Below the pieces are notes generated by a model, which was given only the letters and a program-made list of their open reading frames with translations, searched no databases and was not told the origin of the DNA. A DNA stretch of 12,564 bases from an uncultured Clostridia bacterium. Its GTDB lineage: Bacteria; Bacillota; Clostridia; Christensenellales; Borkfalkiaceae. Location of the stretch: positions 1 through 12,564 of the forward strand of contig CALGVF010000179.1 in assembly GCA_937920115.1 (NCBI GenBank), in the 5' to 3' direction. Positions 1 through 8,499 of the stretch are shown one piece after another; position 1 is the first letter of the stretch, and every line of letters begins with the position of its first letter. The position numbers and the translations under genes were made by a program.

Positions 1-35
1 TAAGGTTTTTTATTTGTTTAACGTATATCCCGTTT

Positions 36-270
36 GACCTCTATCGTCTTGACTTTCATTTCATTCCGTCAAGCCACTTTCCCCAAAGGGGAAAGCAAGA
101 TTATTTAGTCTGTTTATGACTTTTTTTCGATATGTAAAATTTTATCAAAAAGATAAAAGAAAGAACTTTTTAAGATAATAGTTTATGACGCAAAAAAATC
201 TAACCATACTTGCTTTCCCATTTGGGGAAAGTGGCTCGGCGAATTTTAATTCGCCGAGTCGATAGAGGTT
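36..270. repeat. Element A: 235-bp modular inverted-repeat element
   Basis: Both ends carry the same design in inverted orientation around an AT-rich centre. From the outside in, each end has an AGAGGT-type end (left GACCTCTATCG, right CGATAGAGGTT), a variable hairpin, a GTGGC/GCCAC linker, a C/G hairpin and a CTTGC/GCAAG boundary. The left C/G hairpin is CTTTCCCC-AAA-GGGGAAAG (77-95). The left variable hairpin pairs CTTGAC (48-53) with GTCAAG (68-73). The right variable hairpin is a different sequence, with an 10-bp stem at 235-244/249-258. The centre resembles that of element B (9774-10000) in the same orientation, with shared TTATTTAGT near the left and AAAATCTAAC near the right. No ORF and no clear target duplication are visible. 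It lies just beyond the 3' end of addA and could end that transcript, although no T-run follows the hairpins. This is a MITE-like or REP/BIME-like element; the mobilising enzyme is not in the window. Confidence 0.75.
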
Positions 271-349
271 ATTAACGAGAAAAAGAGTTTGCAATAACGT
301 CTTACTTTTTGTAATTTAACAGTTGTTTATAGTCTGTATTATCGTGTGA

Positions 350-3082
350 CTATTGTATTTCTATCAGTTCGCCCGTGAATACGTTTAGTAACATACTCTT
401 TTTTACTTTTATTCTCAACGACTTTTCTACCGCCTTTTTGTATAACGATAACTGCGTTCCGTACTTTTTCAAAAGCACGTCCGCATTCCTTTTCGACGCC
501 TTGTAGTCTATGATTATCGCTTCGCCGTTCTTTATCGCCAAAAGGTCGATAACGCCTTGCACCAATACTTCCGTTTTAGTGCCTTCATACCCTATTTCAT
601 CCGCGTTAAAGAACGCCTCGAACGCTTGCTCTCTGTACGTTTTATACCCTTTCATTTCGTCGAATACGTGTAACGATACTATCTTTTTCAGCGTGTTTTT
701 GTCCAATAATTTCGCCTGCTCTTCGGTCAGTTCTCCCGACGAAAGTTGCCGTATAAGTTCGTTATCGGCACTTTTTTCGTCGAAATTCCATAATTCCAAA
801 AATCTGTGATAGGCGATTCCTCTGAGTCTGTAATCGGTGAAAACGTAGTCCTCGTCCGAAAAATACAAGTCCTCGCTTTCATAGCCCGTCTCTTCCTCGG
901 AAGCCTTTATATTTTCCTCGGAATACGCGTTCTCGGCTATCTCCGTTACCGTGCGTTTGAGCGGCAACGAGCAGTCGGCGGAATACGGATAAACGTACTT
1001 TAAGTTGTCCGAAATAATCTTTCTGAGCGACTCGGAATACTCGCCCACAAGTACGCTCCCGACTTGCTCCTTTTTCGCTTCGTATTCGAGTTCGGAGCGG
1101 TCGATATACCTCGTTTCCATATCGTTTTCCGAGAAAAAGTCGGCGAATTTCCTCGCCGCGAGGGCGGTTTCGCCCGTTCTGACCGTGGGAAGCCCTGCCG
1201 ACGACACTAAATGCAGTCTGCTTTGAGCCCTCGTCATGGCAACGTATAAAAGCCTGAGTTCCTCTCTCGCCGTGTCCTTTCTCTTTTCGAGTTTTAAAAG
1301 CGACCTCTTTATAGTCGGCTTTTTGAGCATATTCTCTTCGTCGTAGGCGTATGGGGCAAGCCCGTACTTTCTCGAAGTCAACAAAGTCTCCCTTTCGTCG
1401 ATGGCGTTAAACTGTCTGCCGAGTCCCGCGACGATTACAATCGGGAATTCAAGCCCCTTAGACGCGTGCATACTCATCACTTTTACCGAGTTGCCGCCGT
1501 CAGCCGAAATCAGCGAAAAGTCCTCGCCGAGGTCGATTATCCGCTTTAAAAAGTCTTTAACGCTCAATTTTTCGCCGCCCGATTCGCTCTCCTGAACGAA
1601 CCTTTCGACCCTGTCGAGTTTGAGTCTGCCGAGACCCTCGGAAGCGATTTCGAGGTCAAGCCCCTTGTCCTTTATAATCTTGTTCAAAAGGTCGCCCGCC
1701 CCCGTGAATTCGGAGAGAAGTCGTATTTTTTTGAAATACTCGTCGAAGTCCGTAAGTTTCTTTTTTATAATGGGGTCGTCGCCGCATTCGATATAATGTC
1801 TGACGCACTCCTCGAACGAAGCGGACGAATTTCTGTTCCCGACCTCGTCGGACTTCAATTTTTTGCCGAACTCCCGAATTTCGGCGAGTTCTTCCTCGTC
1901 CAAGCCGCCTATCGAACTTTTGAGTACCGCCACGAGCGGGGCGTCGTCCGCGTAAAAATCTATGAGCGACAGTACGTCCACGAGGAGTTTTATCTCGGGA
2001 TAGCCGACGATCGAATTTTTCGCCGACGAAGTGACGGGGATATTGAGTCTCGTCAAAGTCTTAATGACGTCGCCCGAAAAAGTTCTCGAATCTCTCAAAA
2101 GCACGGCGATATCGCTCGGTTCGGCTTGTCTGTATTTGCCGAGTTTAAGGTCGAAAATCTCCGACCCCAACTCTTCTTCTATAATCTTGCCGACTAAAAT
2201 ACCCTCGTAAAAAGAGTCCTTTTCTTCGGTTTCGGTCGCGTCTTTCACGAGGTCGTACACCCCCGACGGACCCTCTTTTTTCTCCTTTTCGCCGACGATT
2301 CCGTCCATCACGGTCTTGCCCGTGTTTTTTGGATAGAGGTTGCCGAACTTCATAGGCTCGGCGGCGTAATCGACCCCGCTGTTTTTCTTCGTCATCGCCG
2401 AGGAAAACACGTTGTTGACCGCCGACAAAACGCCCTCCGTCGAGCGGAAATTTTCGGCTAAAACTATTGCGTTGCCGCCGCTTTCGGAATATTCGGCAAA
2501 TTTTCCCGCAAAAATCTCGGGATTGCAACCTCGGAAAGCGTAAATACATTGCTTCACGTCGCCGACCATGAATAGTCTGTCGGGAGCGACTAAGGATAAA
2601 ATCGCTTCCTGAACGCCGTTTACGTCCTGATACTCGTCGCAAAACGCATATTTGTACTTGTTTCTGATCGACTGTAAAACGTCGGGCGAGGTAGTAAGAA
2701 GTTTATACGCGAGGTGTTCGAGGTCGGAAAAGTCCACGCAGGCTTCTTCGGCTTTCAACTCGGCGTATTTTTTGCGATAGGATAAAAGCAGTTTTGAAAT
2801 CGCCTTAACCGTCTTTCCCGTTGATAAAAAGTCCTTTTTCGACTCTTCTTCGTCTTCGGACAGAGAGGCGAAATCGGCGAGCAGTTTTTTGAGTTTGTCC
2901 TTGAATCCGTCGAGGGCTTTTTTCTCCTCTTCGAGTTCTTTTTTTACGCTCGGGGCGGTGGGAAGTTTTGTAGAACAGACGAGTGAAAGTTCCCTCGCCG
3001 TCTTTGCGTTTATACCCGAATTAAGTACCGCCCGAACGGCTCCGAGGTAGTCTCCGACCTTCTTTATCGGCGACGAAGAAAG
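350..3082 (-). CDS. addA: AddA remainder: helicase core and RecB-type nuclease, in frame after the TAG
   Basis: This is an open frame of 910 codons directly following the TAG. The first 108 codons (3082-2759) read as ordinary AddA linker sequence (SSSPIKKVGDYLG..., then a charged coiled-coil-like E/K segment) and contain no ATG. The first start-type codon usually picked is TTG at 2758, without a Shine-Dalgarno, so independent re-initiation looks unlikely. The segment carries Walker B, helicase motifs III-VI and the C-terminal nuclease, with the histidine in GIAYHRFLELW, then GVIDLL and IIDYKAS. All key residues are present, so if translation passes codon 230 the product should be a complete enzyme. 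Confidence 0.85.
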   Translation of the reverse strand, partial: LSSSPIKKVGDYLGAVRAVLNSGINAKTARELSLVCSTKLPTAPSVKKELEEEKKALDGFKDKLKKLLADFASLSEDEEESKKDFLSTGKTVKAISKLLLSYRKKYAELKAEEACVDFSDLEHLAYKLLTTSPDVLQSIRNKYKYAFCDEYQDVNGVQEAILSLVAPDRLFMVGDVKQCIYAFRGCNPEIFAGKFAEYSESGGNAIVLAENFRSTEGVLSAVNNVFSSAMTKKNSGVDYAAEPMKFGNLYPKNTGKTVMDGIVGEKEKKEGPSGVYDLVKDATETEEKDSFYEGILVGKIIEEELGSEIFDLKLGKYRQAEPSDIAVLLRDSRTFSGDVIKTLTRLNIPVTSSAKNSIVGYPEIKLLVDVLSLIDFYADDAPLVAVLKSSIGGLDEEELAEIREFGKKLKSDEVGNRNSSASFEECVRHYIECGDDPIIKKKLTDFDEYFKKIRLLSEFTGAGDLLNKIIKDKGLDLEIASEGLGRLKLDRVERFVQESESGGEKLSVKDFLKRIIDLGEDFSLISADGGNSVKVMSMHASKGLEFPIVIVAGLGRQFNAIDERETLLTSRKYGLAPYAYDEENMLKKPTIKRSLLKLEKRKDTAREELRLLYVAMTRAQSRLHLVSSAGLPTVRTGETALAARKFADFFSENDMETRYIDRSELEYEAKKEQVGSVLVGEYSESLRKIISDNLKYVYPYSADCSLPLKRTVTEIAENAYSEENIKASEEETGYESEDLYFSDEDYVFTDYRLRGIAYHRFLELWNFDEKSADNELIRQLSSGELTEEQAKLLDKNTLKKIVSLHVFDEMKGYKTYREQAFEAFFNADEIGYEGTKTEVLVQGVIDLLAIKNGEAIIIDYKASKRNADVLLKKYGTQLSLYKKAVEKSLRIKVKKSMLLNVFTGELIEIQ

Positions 3083-3085
3083 CTA
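3083..3085 (-). other. In-frame amber codon interrupting addA
   Basis: The plus-strand CTA at 3083-3085 reads TAG on the addA strand between AAT (Asn229) and CTT. There is no frameshift on either side. Single changes from CAG, AAG, GAG, TGG, TTG, TCG, TAC or TAT would produce it. Confidence 0.9.
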
Positions 3086-3772
3086 ATTTTCGAGGTAGTC
3101 CGACTGACTAAGGAAAACGTTCGCTCTTTCGATAAACCCGCCTATAAGCGTTTTTTCAACGGTTCTGAACTCTTCTTCGGTCGGCTCTACGCCCCAAAAT
3201 TCCACAACCGAATCGGGGTCTTTTTCCGAGCAGGCGAGTTCGTCGAGCCGCCCTAAAATCTTTTTGAGTTCGCCGTCGCTCCTGCCTGAGCGGAAGACTC
3301 TCACGAGGTACAAAAAGTCCTCGTCTCCCGCCTCGTAGTTCTCTTCGAAAACCTTGTCGGCGGCTCTTGCCCTTAGGTCGTCCGAGACAGTTTTGTCGGC
3401 GATTTTAAAGGTCGGGTCAAGCCCGATTTCGTAAAAGTACGCCCTTAAAAGGTCGGAACAGAATTTGTGAATGGTCGATATGCTTGCCGTCTGCGTTTCG
3501 TCGAGTGCCTCTCTTATTTTCGCCTTGTCCTCGGCGACGGATAGTTGCTTGCGAAGAGCGTTCACGAGTTTTTGTTTCATTTCGGCTGCCGCCGCTTCGG
3601 TGAAAGTCACCGCGAGAATTTCCGAGACTTTCGCCCTTCCTTCGAGTATGATTTTTATGAGCCTTTCGATCATTACGAAGGTCTTGCCGCTTCCCGCCGA
3701 AGCGGAGACGAGTACGTTCCCGTCAATCGTTTCGACCGCTTTTTTCTGCGACTCCGTGTATTTTTCAGCCAT
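3083..3772 (-). CDS. addA: AddA N-terminal fragment (229 aa), ends at internal TAG
   Basis: This is what would be made if the TAG at 3083-3085 terminates translation. It holds the Q-motif region (YTESQKKAVE, residues 5-14), Walker A (K30, T31), helicase motif Ia and the STIHKFC motif, and then stops in domain 1B after SDYLEN. It lacks Walker B, motifs III-VI and the nuclease domain, so it could not hydrolyse ATP productively or cut DNA. The ATG start is supported by the 8-bp overlap with addB, typical translational coupling in addBA operons, and by a G-rich ribosome binding site 8 nt upstream. Confidence 0.85.
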   Translation of the reverse strand: MAEKYTESQKKAVETIDGNVLVSASAGSGKTFVMIERLIKIILEGRAKVSEILAVTFTEAAAAEMKQKLVNALRKQLSVAEDKAKIREALDETQTASISTIHKFCSDLLRAYFYEIGLDPTFKIADKTVSDDLRARAADKVFEENYEAGDEDFLYLVRVFRSGRSDGELKKILGRLDELACSEKDPDSVVEFWGVEPTEEEFRTVEKTLIGGFIERANVFLSQSDYLEN

Positions 3773-6700
3773 CGTTTTCGCCCCCTTCGTTTCCGTTTGC
3801 GGTCTCGCCGCCGTTATTAACTCCGCCCGAACCGTCCGAGCCTTTCGCTCCGTCCGAATTGTCGCCCGAACTGCCGTTTCCGTAGCGGTTTATAAAGCCG
3901 TTTTCCTCGGCGAACGCCGCCGCGACTATCGTTTCGGGCTTCACCGAACCGACGTTTCGGGTTTTAAAGCCCGTCTCCTCGTCCCGACCGCAGATTCCGC
4001 CGTACTCGCAGTAGTCGCAGGCGTCCTTGTAGGGCGAAGCGATAATCACGCCGTCCGCGATTTCGCCCACGGCGTTTTCGGCGAGAATTTTCGCATACTT
4101 CATATATCCTTTCATAGTGTCCGAGCCGCACACGCTGCCCGTGAGTTTGCCGTTCCGACTGTCCGTTTTAACGTTCACGAGGTCGCTTTTGCCCGTAGTT
4201 TTAATGTTCGGGTCGGTCGCCTCCAAAATCTCGTCGGACGAGACCGTCTTGCCGAACATTACGACTTTTTCGTCGTCGGGCTTTCTGAAATCGTCCTTGA
4301 CGGCGTAGTAGTACGCCCCCGCAGGCTCGTCGCCGCCGCGGACAAACGCGTTCATATATAAATACAGTTGCAGATTCTGCCCCGTGTAGAACTTTTCCTC
4401 TTTCGTCTTGTCCTTGGCGTTGCCCGTCTTGTAGTCGATAATACGGACGTATTTACCGAACTTGTCCACCCTGTCGGCTTTGCCGTAGAGTTTGTAAACG
4501 CACTTTTTCGTTTTAAGGGGCAGAGATTTGTATTCCGACCAATCGGAAAACCACACTTCCTGCCCGACGGGTTTAAACGCCGAAGCCTTTAACTCCTCGT
4601 AGATGTTTTTGCAGAGTTTTTTGCCCTCTTTTTCGGTGAGTTTCAGGGCGTAAGCGTAGTCGCCGCGGCGTGAGAATTTCTGAATATCGGGCGAGGAAAG
4701 GGCGGTTTTTATCACTTCTTCGGCGATTTTTTCAGCCTGTTCGTCGTCCTTTATCTCTTTCGTTTTTTCGACGAATTTTTCGGCTATTTCGTGCAGAACG
4801 TTACCGAAATCGAGGGCTCGGACGTCGCCCGTCAACTTGTCTTTTACGCCGAGACAGTACTTGACGAAACACTTGTAAGGGCAGGAGTAGAAGCATTCTA
4901 TCTTGCTCGCCGAGACCTTGCCGTCCTCGAAATAGTTTTCGGTCGGAAGGTTTTTGCGAATCGTGAGTTCTCTGTTCGCCCTGCCGACGAGTCTGTCCGC
5001 AGACTCTTTGTATTCTCTATCGAAGTCCTTTAACGCTTCGATAAACGCCGAAGCGGCGAAAAGGTTGTCCGTCGCTCCGTTTTTGAAATCGTCCATATCT
5101 TTGACGAGCGACAAAAACGCGGGGCGGAGTTTGACGTAGCCGAGACTTTCGAGAGTCTCTCTCCGCTCTCCCTCGGCGTTCTCCCTCGCCTTTCGTATGG
5201 AAAGGGAATTGAATTCCTTTAAAGGCTCGCCGTTTTTCTTCGCGAAAATCGCCGAGATATAGTCTACGAGTTCGCTCCTCACCGCCTGACCGCCCGACGG
5301 GGTCATCAGGGAATAGGAAACGAACAATTTGTCCTCGAAAGTGGCGAGGGCTATGCCCGTGGCTTCCTTTTCTCTGCGGTTTACCACGCTTATTTTCGGT
5401 TCTATCGACACCGACAGCGATTCGAGTTCGGCAATATCGCCGTCGAGAAGCAACGCCGTGTCGCTCTTTACGAAGGGTATTTCGCCCGATAAGCCGAACG
5501 CGAAGAGTATTTTATGCCGAACGTGCTTGCAGTCCCTTAGTTCCGCAACGTAAACGCCGTCGCCGTACTGCGGAATTATTCCGACCTCGCAGGCGTTGTA
5601 CGCCGAGGCTAAGAGTTTGGAAAATTCCGTAACGGAAATAATCTCGTCGCCGAGCAGTTCCGCTATGTCGTCGAGGGCGGCGTAGGCTTTGCCGAGGGCG
5701 GTAAGCAGAAACGCCCGCTCTTCCATCGCCCCGACTTCCTCTAATTTTTTCGCCGTGTCCTCGGCGTTCTGTTCAACTCCGCAAGCCTCGTAAAACGCCT
5801 TGATTTTCTTGACTATCGCCGAGGCTTTTTCCTTGCTTTTCAGCCCTCTTTGGAAATAAATAATCGTGTTTTGCTTGTTTATAAGGTATAAATCATCTAA
5901 AATCGAGTAGTTTTCGTCTAAAAACGACTTAGCCGTGACCGAATTTCCGACAATCAGCCTCGTGAATTCGTCCGATTTTTCCCTGTCCGAAATAAACAGG
6001 CAGTTCGAGACGATTTTTTTAATCTCGGTTATATCGCCGCCCCTCGCCGAGTTCTTTAAAAGGCTTAGAGTGAGCCTTGCTATCGGGTGCGAGCCGAGCG
6101 GTCTTTTTTCGTCGAGATAACAGGGTATTTCGTAGTCGCCGAACGCCTTTTTTATCATGAGTCTCTTCTCGGGCAGATTGCCGACCGCTACCGCTATATC
6201 CGAGAATTTATACCTGCCGCTTTCGACGAGCCTGACTATATTTAACGCCGCGTATTCGGCTTCTTCCTGAACACTGTGAGATTCGTAAATGGTGAGTTTA
6301 TCGCTATATAGACCGACTTTTGTAAACTGTTCGTGGTCGAATAGCCCTTTTAGGAGTGCCTTTTGTTCGGGCGATTCGCCGCCGTCCAAGCGTATTTTTT
6401 CAAGCCCGAAAGTATGGGATATAAGCGACGAAAATTCGTTCGCGTAGAGGCTCGTGTTCTCCCCGTCCACGGCAAAAAAGTCCACCGAGCGGCAGACCTT
6501 GACGAGTTTTTTTATCGCTTCGATACTTTGTCTCGTCACGGAAGAAAATCCGACGACTATCGCCCTCGAATTCTTAAGTTTTTCGTCCTTTTCGATAAGT
6601 TCGGGCATTTTGCCGAGTATTCCGCTTTGGTCGGCAAGCCCCTTTTTCTTCAAAAAGTCCTCGTAACCTTTGAAAACGACGGCGAGGTCGAGTATCTTCG

Positions 6701-7127
6701 CCCTGATATTCTCGGGACACGAGTCCACCGAACTCATAAGCATTTCGGGCGTGATTTTCGCCGATTTCAACTGCGCGATGAGTTCGCTCGTCTCGAACGC
6801 GAACGAGGGCGAAAAGGCGAGTCTCGAAAGGGTTTTCAGGTTGTCGGCGTTCTCGGAAAGAACCTTTTTCACGACAATCGCCGAGCCTTCTTTCGAGAGG
6901 GCGGAAGAGTCTTTAAGGCGTTTCGACACGTATCTGCCGAGCGAGGTGACGTCCGCTCCGAACGAACCTCCGCCCATCGCTTTCGCTATCGCCGATTCCG
7001 TCGAAAGGGTGAGTTTGTCCTCGCAGAACACGACCGCGGGGTCGTCTATGCCGACCCCCGTTTTTGCTATGTACTCCGCCGCCTTTTCAACGCAGGAGTA
7101 ATACGTTTCGGTTACAAAGAGTTTCAT
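3765..7127 (-). CDS. addB: AddB, ATP-dependent helicase/deoxyribonuclease subunit B
   Basis: AddB is the partner of AddA in double-strand-break resection. It has an inactive helicase-like body that scans for Chi, plus a RecB-type nuclease stabilised by a 4Fe-4S cluster. The length is 1120 aa (family about 1100-1170). The four cluster cysteines expected from Bacillus AddB are visible: C749 in SCPYKC, then C1037, C1040 and C1046 (CDYC, then x5, then C). The nuclease shows DFGNVLHEIAE, YGKADRVD, IIDYKTG (D898, K900) and GQNLQLYLY. The N-terminus aligns in style but lacks Walker A: MKLFVTETYYSCVEKA stands where Bacillus has a GxxGxGKT loop, as in RexB-type subunits. The last ~40 residues form a Gly/Asn/Ser/Asp/Glu-rich tail past the cluster. 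The TGA stop overlaps the addA ATG. No Shine-Dalgarno precedes the start; a promoter sits directly against it. Confidence 0.95.
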   Translation of the reverse strand: MKLFVTETYYSCVEKAAEYIAKTGVGIDDPAVVFCEDKLTLSTESAIAKAMGGGSFGADVTSLGRYVSKRLKDSSALSKEGSAIVVKKVLSENADNLKTLSRLAFSPSFAFETSELIAQLKSAKITPEMLMSSVDSCPENIRAKILDLAVVFKGYEDFLKKKGLADQSGILGKMPELIEKDEKLKNSRAIVVGFSSVTRQSIEAIKKLVKVCRSVDFFAVDGENTSLYANEFSSLISHTFGLEKIRLDGGESPEQKALLKGLFDHEQFTKVGLYSDKLTIYESHSVQEEAEYAALNIVRLVESGRYKFSDIAVAVGNLPEKRLMIKKAFGDYEIPCYLDEKRPLGSHPIARLTLSLLKNSARGGDITEIKKIVSNCLFISDREKSDEFTRLIVGNSVTAKSFLDENYSILDDLYLINKQNTIIYFQRGLKSKEKASAIVKKIKAFYEACGVEQNAEDTAKKLEEVGAMEERAFLLTALGKAYAALDDIAELLGDEIISVTEFSKLLASAYNACEVGIIPQYGDGVYVAELRDCKHVRHKILFAFGLSGEIPFVKSDTALLLDGDIAELESLSVSIEPKISVVNRREKEATGIALATFEDKLFVSYSLMTPSGGQAVRSELVDYISAIFAKKNGEPLKEFNSLSIRKARENAEGERRETLESLGYVKLRPAFLSLVKDMDDFKNGATDNLFAASAFIEALKDFDREYKESADRLVGRANRELTIRKNLPTENYFEDGKVSASKIECFYSCPYKCFVKYCLGVKDKLTGDVRALDFGNVLHEIAEKFVEKTKEIKDDEQAEKIAEEVIKTALSSPDIQKFSRRGDYAYALKLTEKEGKKLCKNIYEELKASAFKPVGQEVWFSDWSEYKSLPLKTKKCVYKLYGKADRVDKFGKYVRIIDYKTGNAKDKTKEEKFYTGQNLQLYLYMNAFVRGGDEPAGAYYYAVKDDFRKPDDEKVVMFGKTVSSDEILEATDPNIKTTGKSDLVNVKTDSRNGKLTGSVCGSDTMKGYMKYAKILAENAVGEIADGVIIASPYKDACDYCEYGGICGRDEETGFKTRNVGSVKPETIVAAAFAEENGFINRYGNGSSGDNSDGAKGSDGSGGVNNGGETANGNEGGENDG

Positions 7128-7133
7128 AATGAG

Positions 7134-7163
7134 ATTATATCATAAAGGGGAGACAAAAAACAA
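7134..7163 (-). promoter_or_regulatory. addB promoter, apparently giving a leaderless mRNA
   Basis: On the minus strand, -35 TTGTTT (7158-7163) and -10 TATAAT (7134-7139) are 18 bp apart. Only six bases (CTCATT) separate the -10 from the addB ATG at 7127, so transcription would start at or within a base or two of the A of ATG. No Shine-Dalgarno is present. Confidence 0.6.
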
Positions 7164-7221
7164 ATTATATTGTGAAATTTAGCAAATCTTTTATTATTCG
7201 TTTTTCTTTTCGGGAAAATTG

Positions 7222-7242
7222 TGTTAAAATGAGTAAAAGAGG
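7222..7242 (+). promoter_or_regulatory. Extended -10 promoter and RBS of the lipoprotein gene
   Basis: TGT-TAAAAT (7222-7230) matches an extended -10 box; the expected -35 region (about 7202-7207) is only T-rich. A ribosome binding site AGAGG (7238-7242) lies 5 nt before the ATG at 7248. The leader would be very short. The promoter faces away from the addB promoter across a 120-bp gap. Confidence 0.5.
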
Positions 7243-7247
7243 TATAT

Positions 7248-8276
7248 ATGAAAAAGAAATTTTTAGGAGCGGTCGCTCTCACGCTTGCGATATTCTCGTT
7301 TACGAGTTGCGGAAGCGGAACGGTCGGCTCGACTTACGCGGGAGCGTTTTGGTATAAAGAATCGAACGCCGACCTTCTTCCGATAAACGAAAAACTCACT
7401 TACGGCGTTACCGTCGAGGGCAAAGACGGAGATTGGGGCGGCAGTAAATCCGAAAGCGTACTGACTTTCACGCCCGACGATAAAACTTCGTCTTACGTTA
7501 CCGAACTCACGGTGTCGGACGACAGAAAGAACTACGTTTACACGACTAAACTCACGATAAGCGGCGAATACGTTTCGGGCGATAAAAAATCGACGGTTGA
7601 AAACGACACAATCGAAACGGTTACGACCTTTACGGGCTTCAACGACGGTTTCACGCCGATTAAATCGGTAAGAACGGTAAAATCGACCACTCCGGGGATA
7701 GACGGAGAGAAAATCGAGTACGTTGCGACGACCGTTTACGAGGGAACGACTGCGACGAGTTCGGTGGAAATATTATCCGAAAATGCGGACGCGGCGTTCA
7801 AAAAGAGAGCGGAAAACGCAATAAAGGTCAAGAAATATAATAAGAAGAGTTATATCGATAACGACGTTATGATACTTATGTTCAGAAACTTCAAGTACGA
7901 CGCGTCGACGAGTTATTCGTTCAGAACGATAGACGTAGTGTCGGGAGAACTGAAAAACGCGACGGGAGCGATTAAGACGAGGGGCGAGCAGAACTCGAAG
8001 ACCTCGGCTCAGACGGCGACCCCGACTTTCCCGTACACGGTGAAAAACTGTTCGCTCGACGGCGGCAGGACGTTCAAAGACGTATCGTTCAGCGCGAGCG
8101 AGATAGTATTTCAGACGACGGGCGAATTTGCGCAGACGATAGCGAAGGTATATTACGGCAACACGGCGGGAGACAACAGAGATTGCAGGCATGCGCCGAT
8201 AGTGATAATGCAACCGTTCGCGAGCATAGGAATACTGAAACTCACGTTAGAATCCGCGACCTTCGGTCAGAACTGA
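7248..8276 (+). CDS. Predicted lipoprotein of unknown function (342 aa)
   Basis: The N-terminus is a clear lipoprotein signal: MKKK, a hydrophobic stretch (F5-F18), then the lipobox FTSC with the lipidated cysteine at residue 21, so the mature protein should sit on the outer face of the membrane. The mature part is hydrophilic, rich in Thr, Ser, Lys and Asp with alternating strand-like patterns, which suggests a beta-rich extracytoplasmic domain. I see no enzyme motif, no solute-binding signature and no cell-wall anchor, and I do not recognise the family. It is transcribed away from addBA with its own promoter and is probably monocistronic, with a strong hairpin terminator at 8440-8471. Its codon choice and composition resemble those of addBA, so nothing suggests recent transfer. 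Confidence 0.8.
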   Translation: MKKKFLGAVALTLAIFSFTSCGSGTVGSTYAGAFWYKESNADLLPINEKLTYGVTVEGKDGDWGGSKSESVLTFTPDDKTSSYVTELTVSDDRKNYVYTTKLTISGEYVSGDKKSTVENDTIETVTTFTGFNDGFTPIKSVRTVKSTTPGIDGEKIEYVATTVYEGTTATSSVEILSENADAAFKKRAENAIKVKKYNKKSYIDNDVMILMFRNFKYDASTSYSFRTIDVVSGELKNATGAIKTRGEQNSKTSAQTATPTFPYTVKNCSLDGGRTFKDVSFSASEIVFQTTGEFAQTIAKVYYGNTAGDNRDCRHAPIVIMQPFASIGILKLTLESATFGQN

Positions 8277-8439
8277 TAGGCGGTAAGAGATAAGCCGACC
8301 GAGTTTTTATCGTCCGAGGTTTTTACCGTCCGACCTGTCAGATTTTCGGGCGTGCCGACCTACAAAAACTTTGGCGATAAAGTAAAGATAAAGATAAAAA
8401 AAGATAGAAAAATAGGAAATAAAAATAGGAAATAAAAAA

Positions 8440-8471
8440 GTCTCCGTTGAAAACAGCGGAGACTTTTTTTT
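8440..8471 (+). terminator. Rho-independent terminator after the lipoprotein gene
   Basis: The stem GTCTCCGTTG (8440-8449) pairs with CAGCGGAGAC (8454-8463), including one T-G pair, around an AAAA loop, followed by eight T. An A-run lies on the other side, so it could also work from the minus strand. The same stem and nearly the same loop recur at 9684-9706. Confidence 0.85.
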
Positions 8472-8499
8472 AACAGTGCTAAGTTTTCGGGGGAAATGG

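Larger units (their letters stand above)
350..3772 (-). pseudogene. addA: addA, helicase-nuclease subunit A, interrupted by an in-frame TAG
   Basis: AddA is the UvrD-family helicase and RecB-type nuclease subunit of AddAB, which resects double-strand breaks to feed RecA. Read as one frame from ATG at 3772, there are 1140 codons (AddA is usually about 1200) with one internal stop, TAG at 3083-3085 (codon 230). The 108 codons after it stay in frame and lead into the conserved core. The motifs run in normal order: Walker A ASAGSGKT (24-31), TFTEAAAAEMK (56-66), STIHKFC (99-105), DEYQD (about 379-383), VGDVKQ (about 403-408), MSMHASKGLEFP, LLYVAMTRAQ, then nuclease residues GVIDLL and IIDYK (D1089, K1091). 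The C-terminus ELIEIQ and its TAG at 350-352 look natural. The start overlaps the addB stop in ATGGCTGA, with an SD-like AAGGGGG (3781-3787 on the complement) inside addB. It could be a recent nonsense mutation, a sequencing error or a read-through codon; the absence of other damage favours a recent event or an error. Confidence 0.9.

Noticed and set aside
211..230. TTCCCAT-like half-site in element A as a further XRE operator
   Set aside because: It is one base away from the common TTTCCCC hairpin of the repeat family and lacks the operator's internal spacing, so the resemblance is probably chance.
350..352. TAG reassigned to an amino acid throughout this genome
   Set aside because: Reading through the terminal TAG of addA would add only about 15 unconserved residues after a natural-looking AddA C-terminus, and no second gene shows an internal TAG. 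One interrupted codon is not evidence of a new code.
3471..4361. Long plus-strand open frame (296 codons) opposite addA/addB
   Set aside because: It is antisense to well-supported addA and addB coding sequence, has Arg/Val/Ala-rich low-information sequence and no ribosome binding site. It follows from the codon bias of the real genes.
6363..7145. Plus-strand open frame (260 codons) opposite the addB 5' part
   Set aside because: This is a shadow of addB with Arg/Phe-rich sequence and no recognisable domain; it overlaps the addB start and promoter.
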